Source of the DNA: a bacterium
GTDB lineage: Bacteria > Armatimonadota > Abditibacteriia > Abditibacteriales > Abditibacteriaceae
DNA length: 64,000 bases
Direction: 5' to 3'
Assembly: GCA_004172935.1 (NCBI GenBank)
Contig: SDZD01000024.1
Coordinates: forward strand, 1-64,000
A program made the position numbers and the translations under genes. Under the pieces are notes generated by a model. It searched no databases. It saw only the letters and a list, made by a program, of their open reading frames with translations, and was not told the origin of the DNA. Positions 25,720 through 34,380 of the stretch are shown here, one piece after another. Every line of letters starts with the position of its first letter. Position 1 is the first letter of the stretch.

Positions 25720-26370
25720 ATGAAAAAGGCGAATTGGGGCATAGTTTTGTGGGGCATAGGGGCGTTAGGTTGCCTGGCTCTGGTAGTGGGGGCAGCAACT
25801 CATCATCTACCGATTGGTTGGGCGGAAGCATGGGGATTCGCAACGGGATTATGGTGTGTCGCGCTGGTGATGCGCAACAACGTGTGGAATTTCCCCATTG
25901 GCATAATCAACAACATTTTCTTCTTCGCCTTGTTTTTCAGCGAACGCCTGTACAACGATATGACTCTGCAAATCGTGTATTTCGCGTTCGGCCTGGCGGG
26001 TTGGTACTCGTGGGTGTATGGCGGACGCGAGCGAACACCGCTACCGATTTCGCGCGCCACTCCGAAAATGCTGGCAGCAACAGTAGTTGGAATAGCCATT
26101 GCGACACCAATTCTAATGATGCTGTCGCAAGCCTTCAACGGCGCGGCGCCCTTGTGGGATGCGCTTACTACGGCGATTTCGCTGGGCGCTCAGTTTCTTC
26201 TCAACGGCAAACGCCTCGAAAACTGGTGGTTCTGGATAGTCGCCGATGCGATCTATGTTCCTCTTTATCTATCTCGCGGGCTGGGTTTAACTGCCGCATT
26301 ATTCGCGCTGTTTCTGGTAATCGCCATCACCGGATTGTTTTCATGGAAGCGCGAAGTTGTCGCCGCCTGA
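25720..26370 (+). CDS. pnuC: PnuC-type NAD precursor transporter
   Basis: The 216-residue integral membrane protein has about seven hydrophobic segments. It has PnuC signatures such as WGFATGLWCVALVMRNNVWNFPIGIINN (in part: NNVWNFPIGIINN) and FGLAGWYSWVYGG in the middle, and a late NWWFWIVADAIYVPLYLSRG. PnuC proteins take up nicotinamide riboside by facilitated diffusion, trapped by phosphorylation inside the cell. The call is strongly supported by the next gene, a NadR-type bifunctional enzyme only 23 bases downstream, which would do that trapping. No NAD riboswitch is recognisable upstream. Confidence 0.92.
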   Translation: MKKANWGIVLWGIGALGCLALVVGAATHHLPIGWAEAWGFATGLWCVALVMRNNVWNFPIGIINNIFFFALFFSERLYNDMTLQIVYFAFGLAGWYSWVYGGRERTPLPISRATPKMLAATVVGIAIATPILMMLSQAFNGAAPLWDALTTAISLGAQFLLNGKRLENWWFWIVADAIYVPLYLSRGLGLTAALFALFLVIAITGLFSWKREVVAA

Positions 26371-26393
26371 TGGTTCGTCGCTAAAATGGGAAT

Positions 26394-27389
26394 ATGAAAA
26401 CGTGGCCTGTGGGCCTAGTCATTGGCAAATTTTATCCCCCCCATCGCGGGCACCGCTTCCTCATCGAAACGGCGCTATCGCGCGTCGAGCACCTGCACAT
26501 CATGGTTTGCGGGCGTCCCGGCGAAAAGCCCGAAGGTGCGCTTCGCGCCGACTGGTTGCGCGAGATGTTTCCCCAGGCCAAGGTCTGGCTCATCAACGAC
26601 ATCTACTACGGGCACGACGATGACTCGGAGATGTGGGCTTATTTGACTACCAGTTGGCTTGGTCGCGCGCCCGACGTGGTGTTCACATCGGAGCATTACG
26701 GGCAACCCTTCACCCAATGTCTGGGATGCGAGCATGTCGAGGTCGATATGGCGCGCGTGCAAGTGCCGATTTCGGGCACGCGCGTACGCGCCGCGCCGCT
26801 AAGCAACTGGGAATTTCTCGATGCCCCGCTTCGCCAATACTACGCGAAACGGGTGGTGATTGTGGGCGCCGAAAGCACAGGTTCAACCACACTCGCCCAA
26901 GATTTGGCGGAGCGCTTCAACACGATGTGGGTGCCCGAATATGGCCGCGAATACTGCGAGAATTTTTGGACGGGCGAGGATTATGTCTGGCAGTCGCGCG
27001 AATTTACCCTGATTGCCGCCGAGCAACTACGCCGCGAAAACGAGGCGGCACGCGCTTGTAATGGCCTCTTGATTTGCGACACCGACGCCTTCGCCACACG
27101 CCTATGGCACAGGCGCTATATGGGGAACTTCTCGCCCGCAGTAGACGCAATCGCCGCCTCACATCGCCCCGATCTCTATCTATTGACGGGCGACGAAATT
27201 CCCTTCGTGCAGGACGGTATCCGCGACGGCGAAGCCATCCGCCATGAGATGCACGAACACTTCGTACAGGAACTCAGCGCAGGGGATGTACCGTGGCACC
27301 TACTACGTGGTAGCCGAGAAGAGCGACTGGAAGCCGCTGTTAAATTGGTTGAAGAGCTTTTGCGTAGTAGTAAAAATCCCGCTACTTAG
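26394..27389 (+). CDS. nadR: NadR-type NMN adenylyltransferase / ribosylnicotinamide kinase-like protein
   Basis: The 331-residue protein has an N-terminal nucleotidyltransferase with GKFYPPHRGH (HxGH at 17-20) and ISGTRVRAAP, the ATP-binding ISxTxxR motif. A C-terminal P-loop kinase domain starts at about 152 (KRVVIVGAESTGSTTLAQDL). The classical N-terminal repressor HTH of enterobacterial NadR is absent. The P-loop reads G158-AEST-G163-S164-T165, so the usual Walker A lysine is replaced by serine; related loops reading GAESTGTTT are known to me from actinobacterial homologues. Together with PnuC it forms a nicotinamide riboside uptake, phosphorylation and NAD synthesis route. It overlaps the convergent next gene by eight bases. 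Confidence 0.88.
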   Translation: MKTWPVGLVIGKFYPPHRGHRFLIETALSRVEHLHIMVCGRPGEKPEGALRADWLREMFPQAKVWLINDIYYGHDDDSEMWAYLTTSWLGRAPDVVFTSEHYGQPFTQCLGCEHVEVDMARVQVPISGTRVRAAPLSNWEFLDAPLRQYYAKRVVIVGAESTGSTTLAQDLAERFNTMWVPEYGREYCENFWTGEDYVWQSREFTLIAAEQLRRENEAARACNGLLICDTDAFATRLWHRRYMGNFSPAVDAIAASHRPDLYLLTGDEIPFVQDGIRDGEAIRHEMHEHFVQELSAGDVPWHLLRGSREERLEAAVKLVEELLRSSKNPAT

Positions 27390-28194
27390 TTGAGGATTTG
27401 GGCAATGAGACTTTACCCGTCAGTTCACCAAGCCAGTCTCCATATCCCTTTCGCTTTTCTCGCCACTCCCAGATGAGAAGCGAAAGCGGCGAGTGGCGGC
27501 ATCCGAAATCTCGCGCGGCCTGGGCATGTTTCTCTTCCTCAATCAGCACCTCTTGCATAGTAAGTGATGCCCCCCAACTAAAACCGCCAACTTGAGCAAT
27601 TTGCGCACGGCATTCGAGGTGAGCCTTCAACAATTGCTCAGGTGATATAGCTCCATGATACGACTCCAAAGCACGTGGCGAGCGCCCTGCATTGGTACTC
27701 ACGTTATCGTCAGCCTCACTCGTATAAGTCCAGCCCTCACCTTGAGATGCAATCTGCACAAGGGGGTGTCGCCCCCTTGAAGATGAAACTAATACAAAGG
27801 CGATACAACCATGACCTTTGTGGATAAAAACGCGAGAAGCAACCAAATTTACCAGCGTGAACTCCCTTGAGCCAGTTATATCAGGTGAGGCCAAGGGAGC
27901 AGTAGAAGAGTTGCGAGCCTCTTGTATACCAACACGGGCGACGTAATCGCCCCAATATTCAAACCCTAATGCCCCCAAAGTATTAAATTCTGGATCGAAC
28001 GTTTTCTGCTTTAATAGCGTTCTCGATGCTTCGTCAGGAGCTTCGAGACGAACTTCGTATGCGCGCCATCTTGCAAGTTGTCGCTTCGCTTCTTTCCACG
28101 GTTCGAATGAACGAGGTAGAAACAAATACGCCCCGTACATCATCAAGCTGCCGACGAACGGAATGATGCCGTCGTTGAAATCCCACTGTGCCAC
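27382..28194 (-). CDS. Unrecognised protein with N-terminal membrane segment
   Basis: The 270-residue protein has one hydrophobic segment near its N-terminus (IIPFVGSLMMYGAYLFL) and then a soluble region containing a mixed alpha/beta stretch (EYWGDYVARVG, REFTLVNLVASRVFIHKGHGCIAFVLVSS in part). The tail is helical and charged (MQEVLIEEEKHAQAARDFGC, WEWREKRKGYGDWLGEL). I do not recognise the family. It lies 12 bases downstream of thrC on the same strand, which suggests co-transcription, but nothing links it to threonine synthesis. Its 3' end overlaps nadR tail-to-tail by eight bases. Confidence 0.6.
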   Translation of the reverse strand: MAQWDFNDGIIPFVGSLMMYGAYLFLPRSFEPWKEAKRQLARWRAYEVRLEAPDEASRTLLKQKTFDPEFNTLGALGFEYWGDYVARVGIQEARNSSTAPLASPDITGSREFTLVNLVASRVFIHKGHGCIAFVLVSSSRGRHPLVQIASQGEGWTYTSEADDNVSTNAGRSPRALESYHGAISPEQLLKAHLECRAQIAQVGGFSWGASLTMQEVLIEEEKHAQAARDFGCRHSPLSLLIWEWREKRKGYGDWLGELTGKVSLPKSSTK

Positions 28195-28206
28195 AATAAC
28201 AAACCA

Positions 28207-29304
28207 CTAAAAACCGATGGCTTTGAGAACCGCTTCGTTTTTGGCGGGGACGACAGTGGGCGCACCGGAAATGCGGATGGCGGTGTTCGGGTCTTTGAGA
28301 CCGTGCCCGGTAACAACCGAAACGATGACGGGCTTGCGTCCCAATTCCTGCCGGGCTTTGGCGAAGTAGCCTTGCGCGTTCAGCTTCTTGATGCCCGCCA
28401 GAGGTGCGGCACAAGCTGGCTCACCGAAGATGCCCGAAAGAGCCGCCGCTTCGCGCTGGGCGAAGAGGATTTCATCGTCGGTTACGGAGTCGATCAAACC
28501 ACCCGATTCGTCGCGGGCACGCAAAGCCTCTTCGGCACGCGCTGGGTGCCCGATACGAATAGCGGTTGCCACCGTTTCGGGAGCATCGACACCATGCCCT
28601 AGCACTAAAGGCGCGGCGCCCGCTGCCTGAAAGCCGCACATTTTGGGCAGAGTCTCGATTTTGCCAAGGGCGTGGTACTCGCGGTAGCCCTTCCAGTAGG
28701 CGGTGATGTTGCCCGCGTTGCCGACAGGGATAAAATGGAAGTCGGGAGCAAAGCCCAAAAAGTCGCACACCTCGAACGCACCCGTCTTTTGCCCTTCCAA
28801 ACGGTAGGGGTTAAGAGAGTTGAGCATGGCGATGGGGTAATTCGAGGTTAGGTCTTTGACGATGCGAAGACCATCATCGAAGTTGCCCTCGATGGCGAGA
28901 ACGGTCGCGCCCGAAACCATCGCCTGAGCGAGTTTTCCAAGGGCGATATTGTTGTTGGGGATGAGAACCACGCAACGAATCCCCGCCACCGCGCAGTAAG
29001 CCGCTGCCGCCGCGCTGGTGTTGCCAGTCGAAGCGCAGATGGCAACTGTAGCCCCGGCTTCGGCAGCTTTGGAGACGGCCATCGTCATGCCTCGGTCTTT
29101 GAAGGAGCCAGTTGGGTTGGCGCCCTCAAACTTGAGGTAAAGTTCACAGTCGGGCGCGATTTGCGCCGCGAGACGGGGCGCATACACGAGCGGCGTGTTG
29201 CCTTCGCAGAGCGAGATAACAGGGGTTTGCTCGGATACAGGAAGGTGGGCGCGGTAGCTCTCGATGAGGCCGCGCCACATCATACCGCTCGAAAGAGATG
29301 TCAT
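28207..29304 (-). CDS. thrC: Threonine synthase
   Basis: The 365-residue PLP enzyme makes threonine from O-phosphohomoserine. It has SLCEGNTPLVYAPRL near the N-terminus, the PLP lysine K69 in NPTGSFKDRGM, ICASTGNTSAAAAAY and the cofactor phosphate loop PVGNAGNITAYW. Length fits the shorter bacterial class (about 350-370). Homoserine dehydrogenase is encoded about 5 kb away on the same strand, so the pathway is split here. No Shine-Dalgarno precedes the ATG at 29302-29304. Confidence 0.95.
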   Translation of the reverse strand: MTSLSSGMMWRGLIESYRAHLPVSEQTPVISLCEGNTPLVYAPRLAAQIAPDCELYLKFEGANPTGSFKDRGMTMAVSKAAEAGATVAICASTGNTSAAAAAYCAVAGIRCVVLIPNNNIALGKLAQAMVSGATVLAIEGNFDDGLRIVKDLTSNYPIAMLNSLNPYRLEGQKTGAFEVCDFLGFAPDFHFIPVGNAGNITAYWKGYREYHALGKIETLPKMCGFQAAGAAPLVLGHGVDAPETVATAIRIGHPARAEEALRARDESGGLIDSVTDDEILFAQREAAALSGIFGEPACAAPLAGIKKLNAQGYFAKARQELGRKPVIVSVVTGHGLKDPNTAIRISGAPTVVPAKNEAVLKAIGF

Positions 29305-29410
29305 TGTGAGACTTAGGTTTAGCGAATCGCGGCTTTGTTGCGTTTACTGTTTCTGTTTTTAAGACAAGCGTTTACCGGTATCATCCACGTTTTTTGTTGC
29401 TTTTTCCGCC

Positions 29411-31012
29411 ATGAACTTAAAATCTGCCCTGCTCTTCGTCAGTCTTTTGCCAGTGCTGGGATCGTGTGCTTCAGCCCAAACGCCACCAAAAGATGCCGCC
29501 GTTCCCGTCGCCAATCAACCCGCCCCTGCCCAATCGCGCATGGGAATGAACCTGGCCGGCCCAGCCGATTGGAACACCGAACTGCCCTTCAACGATGTCT
29601 TCCATTTTTCACGTTACTGGATTTCGCAGCGACGGGGCGAAGGCTGGGGAAAAGGTCCAAAACTCTCACTCGATGAACATGGTTGGGTCAAAGCACTCGA
29701 ACCCAATTGCTTCGCCGAAACCCCGATGCTGACCGATATGAGGGGCCAGTTTCCGCACGGGCAATACGTGTGCTTGTACGAAGGCAAAGGCGAGGTAAAA
29801 ATCAACAACGCCAGCAAAATTGTTTCGAGCGCGCCGGGGCGTATCGTGTTCGAGCCACAGGCCGAAAGCGGCATTTTCCTGCAAATCCTCTCGACCGAGC
29901 CAACCGACTACATTCGCAATATTCGCGTCTTGATGCCAGGCACCGAAAAGACAGTTCAGGACAATCCCTTCAATCCGGTATTTTTGGAGCGTTGGAAGGG
30001 AGTCAACACGCTGCGCTTCATGGATTGGATGCAAACCAACGGTTCGCAGGTCAAAGAGTGGAACGAACGCCCTAAAACCGACGACGCGACCTGGAGCCAC
30101 AAGGGCATACCGTTGGAAATAATGATCGACTTGTGCAATAAACAGAAGCAGAACGGTTGGTTCTGCTTGCCAGTGCGCGCCAGCGACGATTACGTTCTCC
30201 AATTCGCCACCATGCTCAAGGCGCGCTTAAAGCCATCGCTGAAGGCGTATATCGAATATTCGAACGAGGTGTGGAACGGCGGCTTCGAGCAATGCCATTA
30301 TGTCGGCGAACAGGGCATGGCACTCAAGCTCGGCGAAAAACCGTGGGAAGCGGGCTGGCACTACACCGGACGCCGCTCGAAAGAAATCTTCGCCGTTGTG
30401 GACCGGGCCTTCGGTGGACGCGAAGCCGCCTCTAAACGCATCGTGCGCGTCATCGCAACACAGGGCGCTAATGCCTACGTGTCCGAACAAATTTTGGGAT
30501 TTGAAGACACCGGAAAAAATGCTGATGCTCTCGCGGTCGCGCCCTACTTCGGACTCATGAGTCCATCCAGAGCCGCCGACCCAAATTCCAAAGTTCCCGC
30601 CGAAACGGTGGCGACATGGACGACGACTCAGGTTCTCGATTACCTGGAAAACGTCTCGATTCCCGAAACCATCAAGTGGAACAAGGAGCAAAAAGCCATC
30701 GCCGACAAGTACGGGTTGAAACTTATCGCTTACGAAGGCGGACAACACGCTGTTGGCACAGCGGGCGGCGAAAACAACGAAGACCTGACTAAGTTGTTTC
30801 TGGCCGCGAACCGCGATGAGCGCATGGGGCAGTTGTACACCAAATACCTCGACACATGGCGCGACTGCGGCGGCGACGTGTTCTGCAACTTCTCGTCGGT
30901 CAGTGGTTGGAGCAAATGGGGAAGTTGGGGTCTACTCGAAAACCAAAACGACGACACAGCGAAATACCGTGCCGTCATGAATTGGAACGCAGCGAACACG
31001 CTCAAGAACTGA
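29411..31012 (+). CDS. Secreted glycosidase-like lipoprotein (planctomycete cellulose-binding-type family)
   Basis: The 533-residue protein has a lipoprotein-type signal (FVSLLPVLGSC, C19 or close) followed by MGMNLAGPADWNTELPFND. It has a jelly-roll-like N-terminal domain with YEGKGEVKI and a barrel-like part containing LRFMDWMQTNG, AYIEYSNEVWNGGF and LIAYEGGQH. The YxEYSNEVWN motif carries the glutamate expected at the end of strand 4 of clan A glycosidases, and EGG the second. Very similar proteins occur in Planctomycetota, often labelled cellulose-binding domain proteins. Activity on beta-glycans is inferred. It is divergent from thrC (106-base gap) and nearly abuts the VIT gene tail to tail. 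Confidence 0.7.
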   Translation: MNLKSALLFVSLLPVLGSCASAQTPPKDAAVPVANQPAPAQSRMGMNLAGPADWNTELPFNDVFHFSRYWISQRRGEGWGKGPKLSLDEHGWVKALEPNCFAETPMLTDMRGQFPHGQYVCLYEGKGEVKINNASKIVSSAPGRIVFEPQAESGIFLQILSTEPTDYIRNIRVLMPGTEKTVQDNPFNPVFLERWKGVNTLRFMDWMQTNGSQVKEWNERPKTDDATWSHKGIPLEIMIDLCNKQKQNGWFCLPVRASDDYVLQFATMLKARLKPSLKAYIEYSNEVWNGGFEQCHYVGEQGMALKLGEKPWEAGWHYTGRRSKEIFAVVDRAFGGREAASKRIVRVIATQGANAYVSEQILGFEDTGKNADALAVAPYFGLMSPSRAADPNSKVPAETVATWTTTQVLDYLENVSIPETIKWNKEQKAIADKYGLKLIAYEGGQHAVGTAGGENNEDLTKLFLAANRDERMGQLYTKYLDTWRDCGGDVFCNFSSVSGWSKWGSWGLLENQNDDTAKYRAVMNWNAANTLKN

Positions 31013-31016
31013 ATCG

Positions 31017-34000
31017 TTACCCGCCAGACTTTGGCTCAGAAGGAGTCAGATCAAGCGTGATTTCCGTGCGGTTATGCGCCGCGTCAGTCAATACGAAACG
31101 TACCTTATCGCCCGATGCAACCTGCGATGGGAGAGCCGCACTCCAGCGCCCCGTCGCTTCGCGCGCCAGTTCGACACGCTCACCTGAGGCAAGGAACGCG
31201 CTCACGCGGTCAGTGCGCGCGTCACATTCAAGCTCCAAGCGTGGATTTTGAGGACTGAAGAACAGGCGCGCGTTTCCATCGGGGCCATTGTCTTCAACTG
31301 AAAAATGCATCACAAGTTGATGGCGTTCGCCTCGTTCGCCAACGACAATGACTTGTACGGCATAAGGTCCAGCAATAGCATGAGCTGGCACATCGAAGCG
31401 CGCTTCAAACGCGAGAGTTCGCGCATTCCATGTGAGAGGAAGAATCTCGCCAGATGGCAAAATGGCGATGACACGGCGACTGGCACGCGGCGCTTTCACC
31501 GAAATAAGCGGGTCGCCGGGTTTGAGGCGGTACTGTTCGGCAGTGAGAAATGGCTCACCCGCTGTGCGGCGCTCACGCTCGACATCCAAAAATGCCGACG
31601 CGGGTTTACCCGCGATGCGAGCGCGCTCTTCAAGTTCGGCTTCGAGGTGCGCGATATTGATAGGGCTTGCCTTAGCAGCTCGCGATTCGAGAAGTCGGTA
31701 AGCCGTCTCATGCGCTCTTCCTCGCTTGGCACGCCATAGTTCCTGAGGCCCAGAATACTCTCGCCATTCGTTGTCGTTGGGGACATAGCGTGTCTCAGGA
31801 AATTTCTGATTCAAGAATTCGAGCAACTCGCGCCGTTTTTTCGCGATGGGGGTTTCATCGGGAGTCTTAGCAATCTCCCTCGCCAATGCATCCGATAGGG
31901 AAAACACAACATCTGTGGGTTTTATCTCGAATAGATTTTGGCCTTTAGATTTTTTATCTTGCCTGACTTTTAGTGCCTGTAAATGACGGATGTCGTTTTG
32001 CAGTTGCTCGATACGAGTCACAGGCGCCTTTTGCAGTCGAGCAGCGAGCAGTTCACCTGCTTTAATTGATTGGCGGGTCTTGAACGCATAGTCGAGTTCG
32101 CTGAACAGGAAATAGCCGAAAGAGTACCTTTCGCGGTAATAGCGGTAATCGTTATAGCCAAAAATGTTGTACAGGTAATAATCTTCACCTGAGTTGTTCA
32201 TCTGTCCTGCATCCATCAAATTCAAAACTTGCTTTCGCAGTGACTCGAATTGCTCGCTGTCTTCCTGTTCCTGCATAAGCAGCTGCGCCAACTGGTGGCT
32301 GAGCGGGTAAATGCGTTGCCCGGCCTGTTGCTGCGAGCGATAGGCATAATAATTGGACAGGTTAGCTTTTTGCCTCCAACGTTCAAACTGCGCTTTGTAC
32401 TTTTTGAAATCAGGCCCGCTTTCGTGCCCAGCCTTGATCTCATCAGCCATCTTCTGATCCCATAAAGCGAGAGTTCCTCCGAACACCCTTTGGGCAGCAA
32501 ATTCTTGCCAATCGTTTGCCCGCCCACCAGTGGAACCAAAGAGAGGCCCTAATGTAATAGCTCTCTCGAAACGACGCTTTAGCGACGTAACCACAGTTGG
32601 AGCACGATTTTCAAAACGGGCGGTCTGAAACTGCACAGCGAGAAATTGCATCCGCGTGTTGAAAGCGTCGCTGCTCGTTCTAGAATTATAGCCCGCATTA
32701 AGGCGGAACTTTTCGTTCTGAGCTTTGAATTGCTTTACCAGAGCAGCGTAACGTGCCGTCGAGCGACCATTGTTTTTTGTCTCGACCTCATCCATTATTT
32801 GTCGCGTTATGCGCTCGATCTGGATGCTGGCACTATTGGAATTGTTTTGTAGTTCGAGCGGGTCACGCGCCCCGGCTTTAATGAGATTCGCCTCACGCTT
32901 CTTCCAGATGGCAGCGGCCTGAGGATCGCGGAGTTCAACAGCTTCGTGAGTGGAACGCACTCTTCGTAGTTCCCTGTTCAGAGAGGGGCCGACTTCAACA
33001 ACGCCCCGTTTAACTTGGCGGGCAGAAGCATTAAGTTCAGTCAATGTACGCCTACGCGCCGCAATCTCTTTTGGCTCTCCCTGCGCGATGCTTTGTGCCA
33101 GCAAATTCGCCGCTTCATATTGCTCCTGTGCCAATACCTCTGCCAGATAGCGCTCTCTTTCGACTTTGGGAATGGCGAGCCAACTCGTCCACTTCGAGGG
33201 AATGCCAAAGCGTTTCGAGAGTTCGGTCACCCGTTCGGCGTTGCTCTCATCAGCCGATAGGGCAGTCATCTGGTCATGCGCCCATAATTTTTCAGCAGTG
33301 CTGCTAGACGCAACCTCACCGTGGAAATTCAACTTCAGGCTTCGATTTCCCAGACTCACCACCGCATTTCCATCTCGCTTAAAGCGGCCCGAAACCACGA
33401 GCATCTCACCGCCCGCCAATTTCTCCAATCGTGGCGATTGGACATCATAGGTTTCCACTCCCGAAATTTTGAGAGAAGGACTGTTCACAACGGCATCGGG
33501 CACAAGCGACAGGGAAAAGAAGCCATCGTTTTGAGCAGCGCCACGCGCACACGTCAAACTGGCGCGGAGCGGCATCGGGCGCAAAGGAAATTTGAGGGTG
33601 AGGTCATCGCCCGAACGGACGTTTGATTTTTGCAAAGCCCATACACCATCTTTAACTTCGCCTTCGCTCGCCTTAGCATCGGAAGAGTCTTCGATTTGCG
33701 CCTGAAACGAAATATCGAGCGGAGTCTGGGTTTCGGCGCGCAGCGGAAACTTCCACTGGAGAGAATCCTTGCTCGCGTCGAGAACCTCGACGTACTGAAC
33801 CTCAATTTTAAGGTCTTGCTGTGCCAGGACAGGAAAAACAGTGGCTTTGAAGGAATTCTTCGTCAACAACTCAACCAAAGCCGGGTCACGCTGACGCCGC
33901 GTGATGTAGTCATAGATATGCGCCACTCGCTCACGCGCCACAATGCGCGCGGGCACCTTCTCGTCTCCATACCAGTAAGCAAAGCCCGTAACCACCGCAC

Positions 34001-34235
34001 CGGGCGGCGCCGTGTACATCAAACGGGCTTCGATACGTGAGCCATTGGGGTTCGAATAAATCGTCGTGACGCTCGTCTGCGCAAACGCGCCGCTGATGCG
34101 TGTTTGCACTTGCAACGACTTGGGCAAAAGCGCCTGGACATTATTGGTTGTATCGAACACAGCGACAGCATGGGCAGCCTTCCAACTGCTCATAAGCAAC
34201 GCGAAAACAATTACAAACCGGAGCACTAACTTCAT
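31017..34235 (-). CDS. Large exported VIT-domain protein lacking a vWA domain
   Basis: The 1,072-residue protein has a signal peptide (MKLVLRFVIVFALLMSSWKAAHA). An N-terminal VIT domain follows (TRISGAFAQTSVTTIYSNPN, YWYGDEKVPARIVARERVAHIYDYI, FPVLAQQDLKIEVQYVE), as in inter-alpha-trypsin inhibitor heavy chains. In most VIT proteins a von Willebrand A domain with a DxSxS site comes next. None is visible here. Instead there are about 550 residues of charged, Tyr/Gln/Arg-rich helices with possible coiled coils (for example 660-780). Two Ig-like beta domains close the protein (LKPGDPLISVKAPRASRRV and following; NPRLELECDARTDRVSAFL). The role is unknown; envelope scaffold or adhesion is a guess. 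Confidence 0.72.
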   Translation of the reverse strand: MKLVLRFVIVFALLMSSWKAAHAVAVFDTTNNVQALLPKSLQVQTRISGAFAQTSVTTIYSNPNGSRIEARLMYTAPPGAVVTGFAYWYGDEKVPARIVARERVAHIYDYITRRQRDPALVELLTKNSFKATVFPVLAQQDLKIEVQYVEVLDASKDSLQWKFPLRAETQTPLDISFQAQIEDSSDAKASEGEVKDGVWALQKSNVRSGDDLTLKFPLRPMPLRASLTCARGAAQNDGFFSLSLVPDAVVNSPSLKISGVETYDVQSPRLEKLAGGEMLVVSGRFKRDGNAVVSLGNRSLKLNFHGEVASSSTAEKLWAHDQMTALSADESNAERVTELSKRFGIPSKWTSWLAIPKVERERYLAEVLAQEQYEAANLLAQSIAQGEPKEIAARRRTLTELNASARQVKRGVVEVGPSLNRELRRVRSTHEAVELRDPQAAAIWKKREANLIKAGARDPLELQNNSNSASIQIERITRQIMDEVETKNNGRSTARYAALVKQFKAQNEKFRLNAGYNSRTSSDAFNTRMQFLAVQFQTARFENRAPTVVTSLKRRFERAITLGPLFGSTGGRANDWQEFAAQRVFGGTLALWDQKMADEIKAGHESGPDFKKYKAQFERWRQKANLSNYYAYRSQQQAGQRIYPLSHQLAQLLMQEQEDSEQFESLRKQVLNLMDAGQMNNSGEDYYLYNIFGYNDYRYYRERYSFGYFLFSELDYAFKTRQSIKAGELLAARLQKAPVTRIEQLQNDIRHLQALKVRQDKKSKGQNLFEIKPTDVVFSLSDALAREIAKTPDETPIAKKRRELLEFLNQKFPETRYVPNDNEWREYSGPQELWRAKRGRAHETAYRLLESRAAKASPINIAHLEAELEERARIAGKPASAFLDVERERRTAGEPFLTAEQYRLKPGDPLISVKAPRASRRVIAILPSGEILPLTWNARTLAFEARFDVPAHAIAGPYAVQVIVVGERGERHQLVMHFSVEDNGPDGNARLFFSPQNPRLELECDARTDRVSAFLASGERVELAREATGRWSAALPSQVASGDKVRFVLTDAAHNRTEITLDLTPSEPKSGG

Positions 34236-34332
34236 ATCGTAATATCTTTAGAAGTAAGCGCACACACAGAGTTTCGCCAAAAATAATTTCATATGAAAAG
34301 CTGAGGTTCTGTCTCAAATGGGCCTATGGCAT

Positions 34333-34364
34333 AAAAAAAGCCGCCCCATTTGGGGCGGCTTTTT
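34333..34364. terminator. Bidirectional terminator after hom
   Basis: Arms AAAAAGCCGCCCC and GGGGCGGCTTTTT with an ATTT loop. On the minus strand it ends the hom transcript 17 bases after its stop. Confidence 0.9.
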
Positions 34365-34380
34365 CTGAGAAGACAGTACC

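Noticed and set aside
29305..29410. T-box or threonine leader before thrC
   Set aside because: No run of threonine codons, antiterminator or terminator pair is present in the gap.
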